DNA from: Acidimicrobiia bacterium | GTDB taxonomy: Bacteria; Actinomycetota; Acidimicrobiia; Spongiisociales; UBA5794 | Assembly (NCBI GenBank): GCA_013003515.1 | Contig: JABDIW010000384.1 | Span: 1 to 10,346, forward strand | Direction of reading: 5' to 3' | DNA: 10,346 nt | Shown here: piece by piece, positions 1-5,992 of the stretch | Layout: every line of letters begins with the position of its first letter | How positions within the stretch are numbered: position 1 is the first letter of the stretch | Translations under genes and position numbers: made by a program | The notes under the pieces: model-generated | Seen by the model: the letters and a program-made list of their open reading frames with translations, nothing else | What the model was told of the DNA's origin: nothing | The model's database searches: none

Positions 1-11
1 ATCTCGGTCGG

Positions 12-848
12 ATGACCGCCGTCATCGAGGCCTGGGTCCGCAGCCACCTCGGGACACGAGCCACCATCGGAGAGCGTCTCGTCGGGGGCGTCACCTCACA
101 GGTGAGGCGTGTCGATGCCCATGACCGATCATTCGTTCTCAAGCAGGTCACCAATGCTCGCTGGCTCGCCGAGCGGCCCGACGTCGTCGGCTACGAGGCG
201 AAGGTGCTCGAGATGCTGGGGACAGACACCTCCCTTCCCGTCCCTGAAGTCGCTGCCGTCGATGCCACAGGTGCCGAGGCCGGTGACCCGTCGATGCTCA
301 TCACCCACATCGATGCGGCACCGGCCGGAAGCCTCGACAGGCCGGACGACGTCCTCGAGCCGCTCGCCGAGACCGCCGTCGCCATCGGCGAGGTCGAGCC
401 CCCCTCGTGGGTGAGGCCCTTCGTCAGATACCTCGATGCGTCAGAGGCATCACCACCACCGTGGACCACAGTGGAGCCCGTCTGGGAACGGGCCATCGAT
501 GCACTCGCCGGCGCGGCTCCGGACACCGAACCTCGCTTCATCCATCGCGACTACCACCACTGGAACGTGCTGTGGCACGACGAAGTGGTCGGAATCGTCG
601 ATTGGTCCCAGACCTCCATCGGTCCGGCGTCGATGGACATCGCCCACTGCAGGATGAACCTGGCGACGCAGTTTGGCGTCGGTGCCGCCGACCGATTTCG
701 AGACGCCTGGCAGGAACGGACCGGCCTGCGGCACCATCCCTATTTCGACATCGTGACGGTGGTCGACCTGTTGCCGGACTGGCGACCCCGTGATCGCGAG
801 AACCGGATCCTCGACGACTACCTGACAGGCCTCGTCGGCGAGCTGTGA
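12..848 (+). CDS. Aminoglycoside phosphotransferase (APH) family protein
   Basis: A 278-residue protein with the APH/choline-kinase fold, expected to be a cytoplasmic ATP-dependent small-molecule phosphotransferase. Visible signatures are a beta-strand lysine in FVLKQ (K44), a likely partner glutamate near E62 in YEAKVLEML, the catalytic loop HRDYHHWN (residues 178-185, fitting HxDxxxxN), and the metal-binding aspartate in GIVDW (D197), followed by GPASMDIAH, a typical APH continuation. Length is normal for the family. The ATG at 12 gives a natural N-terminus (a short helix, then a GERLVGG glycine-rich strand), but the frame is open to the window edge, so an earlier start cannot be excluded. 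It converges with the gene ending at 853, with only 4 nt between the stops. The substrate is unknown: many environmental members are not resistance genes, and nothing here argues for antibiotic resistance. Confidence 0.85.
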   Translation: MTAVIEAWVRSHLGTRATIGERLVGGVTSQVRRVDAHDRSFVLKQVTNARWLAERPDVVGYEAKVLEMLGTDTSLPVPEVAAVDATGAEAGDPSMLITHIDAAPAGSLDRPDDVLEPLAETAVAIGEVEPPSWVRPFVRYLDASEASPPPWTTVEPVWERAIDALAGAAPDTEPRFIHRDYHHWNVLWHDEVVGIVDWSQTSIGPASMDIAHCRMNLATQFGVGAADRFRDAWQERTGLRHHPYFDIVTVVDLLPDWRPRDRENRILDDYLTGLVGEL

Positions 849-852
849 CGAC

Positions 853-1422
853 TCATCCCCGCGGTGGTCGAGCCTCGCGCACCGGGAGCCCGGCCACGCT
901 CGGGCGCCGCTTGAACCTCCAACCATGGAGATCGACCAGGCCCATGACGCAGATCGACGCGGCGCCGAACAGGGTGATGATGCCCATCACCGTGATCAAC
1001 CCGGCCAATGACCCTGCCCGATCGATGGCATCGAAACGCCCCAGGATGAACCACCAGTCGTGGGTCACGTTGTCGCCGCCGAGGAGGGGGAGCGCCCGGT
1101 GCGGAGCATCGGCGACGTACACGGCGACGTCACGGGCCGAGGTGGCGGCCCAGGCGAGCGTCACCGCCGTGGCGAAACGATCCCGGCGTTTCAGCCAGAA
1201 GTAGGCGGCGAGGCCTCCCGGGATGGCGACCTGGAAGATCGACCCCATGGCCGCGGTGAGGATCTCCGAGATCGGGAACATGTACATGACGAGATGCCCG
1301 AGCTCGTGGAACCCGAGATCGGCGTATCCGAGGAGTGGGATGCGCTCGACCTGCACGAATGCGATCCATCCCGCCACCGCACAGATGACCACACCGGCAA
1401 CGTATTTCCAGGTGTCTTGCAC
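853..1422 (-). CDS. Multi-spanning membrane protein with HELGH zinc-metalloprotease signature (M50-like)
   Basis: A 189-residue hydrophobic protein with about four or five membrane segments: roughly residues 7-24, 45-75, 83-97 and 138-163. An HExxH motif (HELGH, residues 39-43) lies beside a membrane segment, as in site-2-protease/M50 intramembrane proteases. Further possible ligand positions are D98, YVADA (102-106) and HDW (121-123), all downstream at membrane edges. The C-terminal tail is basic. I recall similar uncharacterised bacterial membrane proteins sharing HELGH plus a later HDW, but cannot verify this here. The start is GTG at 1422. The frame is the same as the upstream tad gene, whose TGA lies 27 nt before it, so no earlier start exists, and no clear Shine-Dalgarno is seen. 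It is probably the last gene of the tad operon. Protease activity is inferred from the motif only. Confidence 0.7.
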   Translation of the reverse strand: MQDTWKYVAGVVICAVAGWIAFVQVERIPLLGYADLGFHELGHLVMYMFPISEILTAAMGSIFQVAIPGGLAAYFWLKRRDRFATAVTLAWAATSARDVAVYVADAPHRALPLLGGDNVTHDWWFILGRFDAIDRAGSLAGLITVMGIITLFGAASICVMGLVDLHGWRFKRRPSVAGLPVREARPPRG

Positions 1423-1449
1423 CCACTGTTCATCGGCACGGATCGGCCC

Positions 1450-1845
1450 TCACTCCAGCGCCGAGTCCCGGAGGCGACGAGGGTCGAATTCGGCCCGACC
1501 GGTGGCTGTCACCGACCACGCCCCGAACAGCATCGTCTCGACCACGATCTCGGTACGAACCACGACGGTTCGGGGCTCCGGCGAGGGGTCGGGACGACAC
1601 CGGCACATCACGACGCCGGCTCCGTTGGCACCGGCGAACCGCACCGCCTCGTCGTACGCCGACCCGGAGGCACCAAACGGGCGATAGGTGACGGGCGCCG
1701 CGGCGAGGGCCGCTGCATCCGATGCTGCCTGGGCCTGGCCGAGGGCCGCCGACACCCTGGCGATGTCGACGGTGGCTGTCACCAGCGCCAGGGCCACTGC
1801 CACCAGCGACAGCACCACGATCCCGACGGATCCCCGTTCGGTCAC
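1450..1845 (-). CDS. TadE-like/TadG-like pilus-associated protein (Rv3654c-type)
   Basis: A 131-residue protein with an N-terminal type IV-pilin-like start: a short basic leader MTERG, then a hydrophobic helix (about residues 6-25) and an Ala-rich stretch (about 33-50, QAQAASDAAALAAA) common in TadE/TadG proteins. The remainder is a small extracytoplasmic domain with a CRC motif and a run of beta-like segments. It fits the short family called helicase/secretion neighbourhood TadE-like, found at this place in actinobacterial tad loci. Unlike the pilin and TadE upstream, the residue five after the leader glycine is Val, not Glu. The start is GTG at 1845, which overlaps the TGA of the upstream tadE gene (GTGA). 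Role: probable minor pilin or membrane-anchored accessory protein; the exact function is unknown for the family. Confidence 0.75.
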   Translation of the reverse strand: MTERGSVGIVVLSLVAVALALVTATVDIARVSAALGQAQAASDAAALAAAPVTYRPFGASGSAYDEAVRFAGANGAGVVMCRCRPDPSPEPRTVVVRTEIVVETMLFGAWSVTATGRAEFDPRRLRDSALE

Positions 1846-2204
1846 CGCTCGACTCTCATCGCGGCCCGGCCCCGAAGATCGATGTGAAACCCACCGAAGA
1901 ACCCCGCCGACACCCGGTGGCGGACGGTGACGACCACCTGCGCCGGCTCCCCGACCACGCCGGGCCGTCGCACCGTCACCGAGGCAGCCTCGGCCAGTTC
2001 GGGCCCGAGAGCCTGGTGGACGGCGTCAACGGCCCGATCCACGTCCGGGTGAGCGGCAGCCTCTCGAGCTCCCTCCCGAGCCGCGCTCACGACCGCCAGT
2101 TGGGTCCGCCCGACGACGGCCGTCTCGACGATCGCCAGGAGCGCAACGAGGACCAGAGGCACCACGAGGGCGAACTCGACTGCGGCACTCCCCCGGTCAC
2201 TCAT
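1842..2204 (-). CDS. TadE family minor pilin (pseudopilin)
   Basis: A 120-residue TadE-like protein. The N-terminus MSDRGSAAVEFALVVPLVLV is the classic TadE pattern: short leader ending in Gly5, Glu at position +5 (E10), then a hydrophobic helix of about 20 residues. Cleavage after Gly5 by a prepilin peptidase is expected from the family. A soluble domain with beta strands follows (VSVRR-, VVVTVRH-like segments). The reading frame is open further upstream to 2282, but those 26 codons are the pilin gene read out of frame. The ATG at 2204 forms an ATGA overlap with the pilin stop, the arrangement used throughout this operon, and places the leader glycine correctly. Role: minor component or assembly factor of a Flp/Tad-type pilus or related secretion machine in the cell envelope. 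Confidence 0.85.
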   Translation of the reverse strand: MSDRGSAAVEFALVVPLVLVALLAIVETAVVGRTQLAVVSAAREGAREAAAHPDVDRAVDAVHQALGPELAEAASVTVRRPGVVGEPAQVVVTVRHRVSAGFFGGFHIDLRGRAAMRVER

Positions 2205-2371
2205 ACGCGATCCACGAACGACGCAACCTTGCGGACCACCGTCTCGAAGAACCCCGGCAGAACATCGCTGCTCGAAGCCCACATGATGAGGGCGAGGGCG
2301 ATGACCCCGGCCGCCACCAGCACCAGGGCGTACTCGGCGGTCGCCTGTCCATCGTCACGAGTCAGATCCAT
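2201..2371 (-). CDS. Small Flp-type pilin (DUF4244-like), likely major pilin
   Basis: A 56-residue protein. The minus strand reads ATG at 2371, then MDLTRDDGQATAEYALVLV and a hydrophobic segment to about residue 31, a short polar C-terminus, and TGA at 2203-2201. Class III signal: Gly8 is followed by QATAEY, with Glu13 at +5 and Tyr14 at +6, the Flp/TadE hallmark. Size and position between tadC and tadE correspond to Rv3656c (DUF4244) in mycobacteria, a proposed Flp-type pilin. A strong Shine-Dalgarno AAAGGAG lies 8 nt before the ATG. An in-frame GTG directly precedes it and is the less likely start. The stop overlaps the tadE start (ATGA). It is the only gene of the tad set preceded by a gap and a strong ribosome site, which fits a subunit needed in excess. 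That it is the major subunit is inference. Confidence 0.85.
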   Translation of the reverse strand: MDLTRDDGQATAEYALVLVAAGVIALALIMWASSSDVLPGFFETVVRKVASFVDRV

Positions 2372-2375
2372 CACT

Positions 2376-2386
2376 GGAACTCCTTT
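2376..2386 (-). promoter_or_regulatory. Strong Shine-Dalgarno of the pilin gene
   Basis: Minus-strand AAAGGAG, followed by 8 nt and the ATG at 2371. It is the best ribosome-binding match in the tad operon, where the other genes start in overlaps with weak or no Shine-Dalgarno. It decides for ATG at 2371 over the adjoining GTG at 2374. Confidence 0.7.
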
Positions 2387-2392
2387 GTCAGT

Positions 2393-2407
2393 CCGGCAGC
2401 CGGCCGG
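2393..2407 (-). other. Short GC-rich hairpin in the tadC-pilin gap
   Basis: A perfect 5-bp stem (2393-2397 pairing with 2403-2407, CCGGC/GCCGG) with a 5-nt loop, inside the only real gap (2372-2420) of the tad operon. There is no T-tract, so it is not a canonical terminator. It might act in mRNA processing or stability just upstream of the pilin. A 5-bp stem can occur by chance in DNA this GC-rich. Confidence 0.25.
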
Positions 2408-2420
2408 TGCGGAGGGAAGC

Positions 2421-2888
2421 TCAGATCGCGAACCGCTCGATGGCTCCGAGGACCACGGGAGTCAGGGCCAGGAGAACGGTGCCGGGGAGAATCAACAACG
2501 CCAACGGCACGACGAGGCGCACCGGAAGCTTGCGGATCGACGCCTGGATCGCCTCCAGCTGCTCAGCTCGCTGACGGTGAGCGAGCGCTGCAATCGACTC
2601 GCCGATAGGAGCGCCCGTGAGACGGGCATGGCGGGCAACCGCGAACACCGCGGGGGCATCCGGTGTGTCGCGACGCAACGCCCGGATGGCGCGGTCGGCC
2701 ACGTCGCCTCCGCCCGCATCGGCAGCGAGGCTCACCGCTCCAGGGAAACCATGGCCGGCGGTGAGCGCCATGGCCACCAGCTCGGTGAACGTGGCCTCAT
2801 CGTCGCCGACAGTCGAATGACGCCTCGTCGGAAGGCGGACACCGGTCACGATCCACACCGCTACGGCCAACGAGATCGCAAGGATCAT
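2421..2888 (-). CDS. tadC: TadC-like type II secretion F-domain membrane protein
   Basis: A 155-residue protein with an N-terminal membrane segment (MILAISLAVAVWIVTGV), a central cytoplasmic helical region containing the T2SSF-like pattern (ELVAMALTAGHGFPGAVSLAAD, ..ARLTGAPIGESIAALAHRQR), and a C-terminal hydrophobic pair (VRLVVPLALLILPGTVLLALTPVVL). Together with TadB it forms the inner-membrane platform on which the TadA ATPase works in Tad pilus assembly. It is short, as is usual for the actinobacterial Rv3657c-type member. The frame is open to 2915, but ATG at 2888 makes an ATGA overlap with the tadB stop and begins directly at the membrane segment, so it is preferred. A 49-nt gap separates its stop from the pilin start. 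Confidence 0.8.
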   Translation of the reverse strand: MILAISLAVAVWIVTGVRLPTRRHSTVGDDEATFTELVAMALTAGHGFPGAVSLAADAGGGDVADRAIRALRRDTPDAPAVFAVARHARLTGAPIGESIAALAHRQRAEQLEAIQASIRKLPVRLVVPLALLILPGTVLLALTPVVLGAIERFAI

Positions 2889-3556
2889 GGCTGAGCCCTC
2901 CGGCTCATCGACCACACGACGGCCACTCCGAGGACGACGAGGCCGATGCCGACGAGAGCGGCGGCAGCTCCGAGCCCTCCGGCGCTCCAGAGCGGCGCGA
3001 GCATCCCGGTTGCCCCCATCACCGCCAGCAGCACGACCGGGGCGCCGGCGACGACGGCGGCCGATGCACGCGCCTGCACGCTCAACAGACGCACTTCGCG
3101 GGCCATGCCGGCATGATCGGCCGCCGCTCGCGCGACCCGGCTGAACACAGGACCGGAACGAGCCCCGGATGCCGCCGATAGTCGATAGGCAGACGCCAGC
3201 TCAGGACCCATGACGGGGACGACGCGTTGCAGGGCATCGGCGACTTCGATCGAGGGCCGACCGGCGGCAGCCAGCCGCACCGGACGATCCAGGTCAATCC
3301 CACGGGCTCGGCGTGACGCAGCCTCGAGCGCCCTTCCCAAGGTCTGACCCGAGCCGAGCTCGGACGCCAGGGCTGAAGCCAGTTCGGCAACGTCATCCGC
3401 ACCCGGCCGGCTGCGTTGCCGCCTCCACGACCACACTCCCCATCCACCCATCACGAGCGCCAGCATGGGAACCGGAAGGACGAGCAGCAGGCCGCAAGCC
3501 ACTACCAGCGGAGAACCAGCAGCGATCCCGCCGGCGATGACCAGCACCGCGATCAC
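2885..3556 (-). CDS. tadB: TadB-like type II secretion F-domain membrane protein
   Basis: A 223-residue membrane protein: two hydrophobic segments near the N-terminus (VIAVLVIAGGIAAGSPLVVACG and LLLVLPVPMLALVMGGW), a cytoplasmic T2SSF domain (DDVAELASALASELGSGQTLGRALEAAS..., with a second half around SAASGARSGPVFSRVARAAADHAGM), and two C-terminal hydrophobic segments (AAVVAGAPVVLLAVMGATGML, AAAALVGIGLVVLGVAVVWSM). This is the TadB half of the Tad inner-membrane platform (Rv3658c-type). Start: GTG at 3556 has AGGAGG 4 nt upstream and forms a GTGA overlap with the tadA stop. A GTG at 3577 in the same frame would add seven residues but lacks that Shine-Dalgarno and is less likely. Confidence 0.85.
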   Translation of the reverse strand: MIAVLVIAGGIAAGSPLVVACGLLLVLPVPMLALVMGGWGVWSWRRQRSRPGADDVAELASALASELGSGQTLGRALEAASRRARGIDLDRPVRLAAAGRPSIEVADALQRVVPVMGPELASAYRLSAASGARSGPVFSRVARAAADHAGMAREVRLLSVQARASAAVVAGAPVVLLAVMGATGMLAPLWSAGGLGAAAALVGIGLVVLGVAVVWSMSRRAQP

Positions 3557-4578
3557 GACACCTCCTCGATCCCGCACACCCGCCGGGTGCCATCTCTGCG
3601 TTCCATGTGGACGATGAGGTCGACACCGGCCCGAAGCTGCCGACGAACCGTGATCTCAGCCGCCCGGTGATCTCCCGACATGGCGAGGGTCTCGAGTCTC
3701 CACAGGGCTTCTGAGGGGCTGTTGGCGTGCACGGTGGAGAGTGAGCCATCGTGTCCGGTGCTCATCGCCTGGATCATGTCGAGAGCTTCGGGACCGCGGA
3801 CCTCGCCGACAACGATGCGATCGGGTCGGAGACGGAGGGCATGTCTGAGCAGATCGCGCATCGTGACCTGCCCGATGCCTTCGGAGTTCGCCGACCTGGT
3901 CTCGAGACGCACGACATGCCCCTCGAGCCGGAGCTCGGCAGCATCCTCGACAGTGACGATCCGCTCGCCGGACGAGATCTCGCGAGACAGGACGTTGAGG
4001 AGCGTGGTCTTTCCAGACCCGGTGCCTCCGCTGACGACGATCGACCGCCGATCGACAACCGCCTGTCGGAGCAGGCCGGCCTCTTCGCTGGAGGCGCCCC
4101 CGCGGGCGACCAGGGCGTCGAGGTCGGCGACGGCAGGAGTGAACCGACGCACGGCCATGATCGGGCCATCCACGGCGATCGGAGGAATGGCGGCGTGGAG
4201 CCTGGAGCCATCGGGCAACCGGGCGTCCACCGCGGGCGACGCATGATCGATCCTCAGTCCAAGAGGGGCGATGACGCGCTCGATCGCGGCACGGATGTCC
4301 TCGGCGCCTCGAAACCTCACCTCGGTCCGGCTGAGCCGACCATTGCGCTCGATCCAGACATCATCGGGGCCGTTGACGAGGACATCGGTGACCTCAGGGT
4401 CCCGGAGAAGACGCTCGACCGGCCCCAAGCCGATGAGCGAGTCGACGGCGACGAGAGCGGTTTCCACACCACCGAGTGGGGCCTCGTCGGGCAGCAACCT
4501 CAACGCCTCCGCCATCAGCGCTTCCCGAATCAGCGGCACCTCACCATTGAGGAGCCGATCGGCGAGTCGCTTCGTCAT
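3553..4578 (-). CDS. tadA: TadA/CpaF secretion ATPase of the Tad pilus
   Basis: A 341-residue type II/IV secretion hexameric ATPase that powers pilin assembly at the cytoplasmic face. Numbered from ATG at 4578: an N-terminal domain with DPEVTDVLVNGPDDVWIERNG (about 60-80), typical of CpaF/TadA; Walker A GGTGSGKT (184-191); Asp box TVEDAAEL (about 209-216); Walker B region RIVVGEVRGPEALDM (about 254-268); His box STGHDGSLSTVHANS (273-287). All catalytic motifs are intact. Length fits the short actinobacterial members such as Rv3659c, not the longer proteobacterial TadA. Start: ATG at 4578 overlaps the upstream stop as ATGA, like its neighbours. ATG at 4608 in the same frame would add ten residues and a 34-nt overlap, and has no Shine-Dalgarno; it remains possible. 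Downstream tadB overlaps by GTGA. Confidence 0.93.
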   Translation of the reverse strand: MTKRLADRLLNGEVPLIREALMAEALRLLPDEAPLGGVETALVAVDSLIGLGPVERLLRDPEVTDVLVNGPDDVWIERNGRLSRTEVRFRGAEDIRAAIERVIAPLGLRIDHASPAVDARLPDGSRLHAAIPPIAVDGPIMAVRRFTPAVADLDALVARGGASSEEAGLLRQAVVDRRSIVVSGGTGSGKTTLLNVLSREISSGERIVTVEDAAELRLEGHVVRLETRSANSEGIGQVTMRDLLRHALRLRPDRIVVGEVRGPEALDMIQAMSTGHDGSLSTVHANSPSEALWRLETLAMSGDHRAAEITVRRQLRAGVDLIVHMERRDGTRRVCGIEEVS

Positions 4579-5159
4579 CTCCACGGGAACTCCCACACCG
4601 ACCGCCATGCCCGAACCCAGCGATCACCTGACCGAATTCGACCGCGCAACAGCGACTCCCACGACCCACCTCGCGGCCTGGGGAGGACCGGACCGGGGCG
4701 CGGAGCTTGCTGTCGCCACCGGGTGGGCTGCATGACCGCAGCTGCGCCCTCCGCAAGGCGGTCAGGCCACAGGTCTACTGGCGGCAGCGCAATCACGGGA
4801 ACAAGGGGGATGCGATGACGATCCAGCAACCCGGCGAGATCCGGGTCGGGTCGCGGGGGAAGCCGGAGAACGACAGACGGCCAGCCGGCGACAAGCGCCT
4901 CGACCACCTCCAGAGCCGCCACGGCGCTGATGCCACCGTTGCGAAGAACCGCCGTCCCCCGCCGGCGTTCCGGCTCGAGGTCTGAGCGACGCGGCCCATC
5001 GACGGCCAGGTCGGCAAGTGACCCGTCGCCCGGATAGCGGGGACCCGCCTCATCGAGATCGGCCACGAGGGTGGCATCGGGTCCCGCTACGGCAAGCGCC
5101 AGCGGGGCGACGGCGGCGAGAAGCCCGTCATCTGGTGTCCACACAGCAAGAGTCGGCAC
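4575..5159 (-). CDS. CpaE/Ssd-like protein lacking Walker A (putative pseudo-ATPase of the tad locus)
   Basis: A 194-residue protein (from GTG at 5159) not confidently recognised from sequence alone. By position, between the divergent HAD gene and tadA, it matches Rv3660c (Ssd, a CpaE/MinD-like septum-site protein). The fold can be followed: a first strand VPTLAVWTP, then DDGLLAAVAPLALAVAG where a P-loop would be, then TLVADLDEAGP resembling the LVDLDPxGG strand of MinD/CpaE proteins, and later PSVVLRLP and PLVPVIALPP strands. The GKGGxGKT/S motif is absent, so ATP binding of the usual kind is unlikely, and the N-terminal receiver-like domain of Ssd is missing. The C-terminus is Trp/Arg-rich and basic. 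Start: GTG at 5159 begins at the first strand and lies 9 nt after a TACGGT -10. GTG at 5210 would add 17 residues. Function: perhaps pilus localisation; inference. Confidence 0.6.
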   Translation of the reverse strand: MPTLAVWTPDDGLLAAVAPLALAVAGPDATLVADLDEAGPRYPGDGSLADLAVDGPRRSDLEPERRRGTAVLRNGGISAVAALEVVEALVAGWPSVVLRLPPRPDPDLAGLLDRHRIPLVPVIALPPVDLWPDRLAEGAAAVMQPTRWRQQAPRPGPVLPRPRGGSWESLLRGRIRSGDRWVRAWRSVWEFPWR

Positions 5160-5168
5160 AGCTCGGGC

Positions 5169-5197
5169 ACCGTATGAAACGGCGAGGGGACGAACAA
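5169..5197 (-). promoter_or_regulatory. Candidate promoter of the tad operon
   Basis: Minus strand: -35 TTGTTC (5197-5192), 17-nt spacer, -10 TACGGT (5174-5169), then 9 nt to the GTG at 5159. The match is moderate (TTG plus TANNNT) and the spacing is ideal. It would yield a transcript starting within a few nt of the GTG (leaderless or nearly so). If the start codon is instead 5210, this promoter would be internal and wrong. Confidence 0.45.
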
Positions 5198-5205
5198 GGG
5201 GGTCG

Positions 5206-5211
5206 TACACT
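5206..5211 (+). promoter_or_regulatory. -10 element of a leaderless HAD gene promoter
   Basis: TACACT fits the TANNNT -10 consensus and is followed by exactly 7 nt before GTG at 5219, placing the transcription start on the first base of the start codon. No convincing -35 is present at 17 nt. The nearest Shine-Dalgarno-like run, AAGGGGG at 5196-5202, is 16 nt away, too far to serve 5219. Confidence 0.5.
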
Positions 5212-5218
5212 CCGCGTC

Positions 5219-5992
5219 GTGGAAGCAGCCTTCTTCGACCTCGACAAGACGGTCATCGCCAAGTCCTCGACCCTGGCGTTCGGGCGACCGATGTACCGCG
5301 CCGGGCTGCTGGGGAAACGATCACTGGCGAAGGTCGCCTTCGCTCAGGCCTTCTACTCGCTGTACGGAGCGGACCACGGCCAGCTCGAGCGAGCAAGAGA
5401 CCAGATGCTGCAGCTGACCGCCGGGTGGCACCGGTCCGAGATCGAGTCACTCGTCAATGAGACCATCCACGACATCGCCGAGCCGCTGGTGTTCGCCGAG
5501 GCGTTGTTCCTGATCGATGAGCACACCAGAGCGGGCCGGACCGTGTTCATCGTCTCCGCTTCCCCGGAAGAGATCGTGCGGCCCCTGGCCCGATACGTCG
5601 GCGTCGACAACGTGATCGCCACCAGAGTCCGCACCGACCCCGAAGGGCGCTTCATCCCCGAACTGGAGACCTACGTCATGGGCGAGGGGAAGCTGGAGGC
5701 GATCCGGGACGTCGCCGCTCGCAACGGTGTCGACCTCGACAAGTCGTTCGCCTACAGCGACTCGGTGACCGACCTCCCGATGCTGGAGCTGGTGGGCAAT
5801 CCCGTCGCAGTCAACCCCGACCGGGACCTGCGCAAGGTCGCCGAGGAGAAGGAGTGGCCGATCCTCGAGTTCCAGCGGTCGGTGTCACTCCGGTCGCGTC
5901 TCGCCCGTCCGGCACCGATCGGCGCAACGATGACGGCAGCGGTGGCAGGCGCGGTCGCCTACGCCTGGCTGAAGCGCAAGCAGAACGGCTGA
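5219..5992 (+). CDS. HAD-IB family (SerB-like) phosphatase with C-terminal membrane anchor
   Basis: A 257-residue HAD-superfamily hydrolase of subfamily IB. Motif I is FFDLDKT (nucleophile D7, D9); motif II is FIVSAS (S113); the motif III lysine is in GEGK (K158); motif IV is AYSDSVTDLPML (D181, D185). All catalytic residues are intact. The C-terminus has a hydrophobic stretch (about 235-250, IGATMTAAVAGAVAYAW) followed by LKRKQNG, suggesting a tail anchor. It corresponds in position to Rv3661, divergent from the ssd-tad block in mycobacteria. The substrate is unknown: this family includes phosphoserine-phosphatase-like enzymes and others with no assigned substrate. Start: GTG at 5219 begins exactly at the first beta strand and has a -10 hexamer 7 nt upstream. 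The frame is open back to 5018 (ATG at 5174 in frame), but that part is antisense to the Ssd-like gene. Confidence 0.88.
   Translation: MEAAFFDLDKTVIAKSSTLAFGRPMYRAGLLGKRSLAKVAFAQAFYSLYGADHGQLERARDQMLQLTAGWHRSEIESLVNETIHDIAEPLVFAEALFLIDEHTRAGRTVFIVSASPEEIVRPLARYVGVDNVIATRVRTDPEGRFIPELETYVMGEGKLEAIRDVAARNGVDLDKSFAYSDSVTDLPMLELVGNPVAVNPDRDLRKVAEEKEWPILEFQRSVSLRSRLARPAPIGATMTAAVAGAVAYAWLKRKQNG

Noticed and set aside
12..848. Antibiotic-resistance gene interpretation of the APH-fold protein
   Set aside because: The fold is shared by many housekeeping and unknown kinases. There is no mobile-element context and no specific resistance-family signature.
1060..2894. Long plus-strand open frames of 275 and 390 codons (1060-1887, 1722-2894)
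   Set aside because: They run antisense through the tadC, pilin, tadE and TadE-like genes. Their translations are low-complexity Arg/His/Gly/Asp-rich with no motif, as expected from GC-rich antisense DNA.
3751..4818. Plus-strand open frame of 355 codons
   Set aside because: It lies antisense to tadA and the Ssd-like gene, both of which are well supported. The translation has no recognisable fold or motif.
5018..5218. N-terminal extension of the HAD phosphatase
   Set aside because: The added 67 residues are Arg-rich, antisense to the Ssd-like gene and precede the natural first beta strand. A -10 hexamer sits just before GTG 5219.
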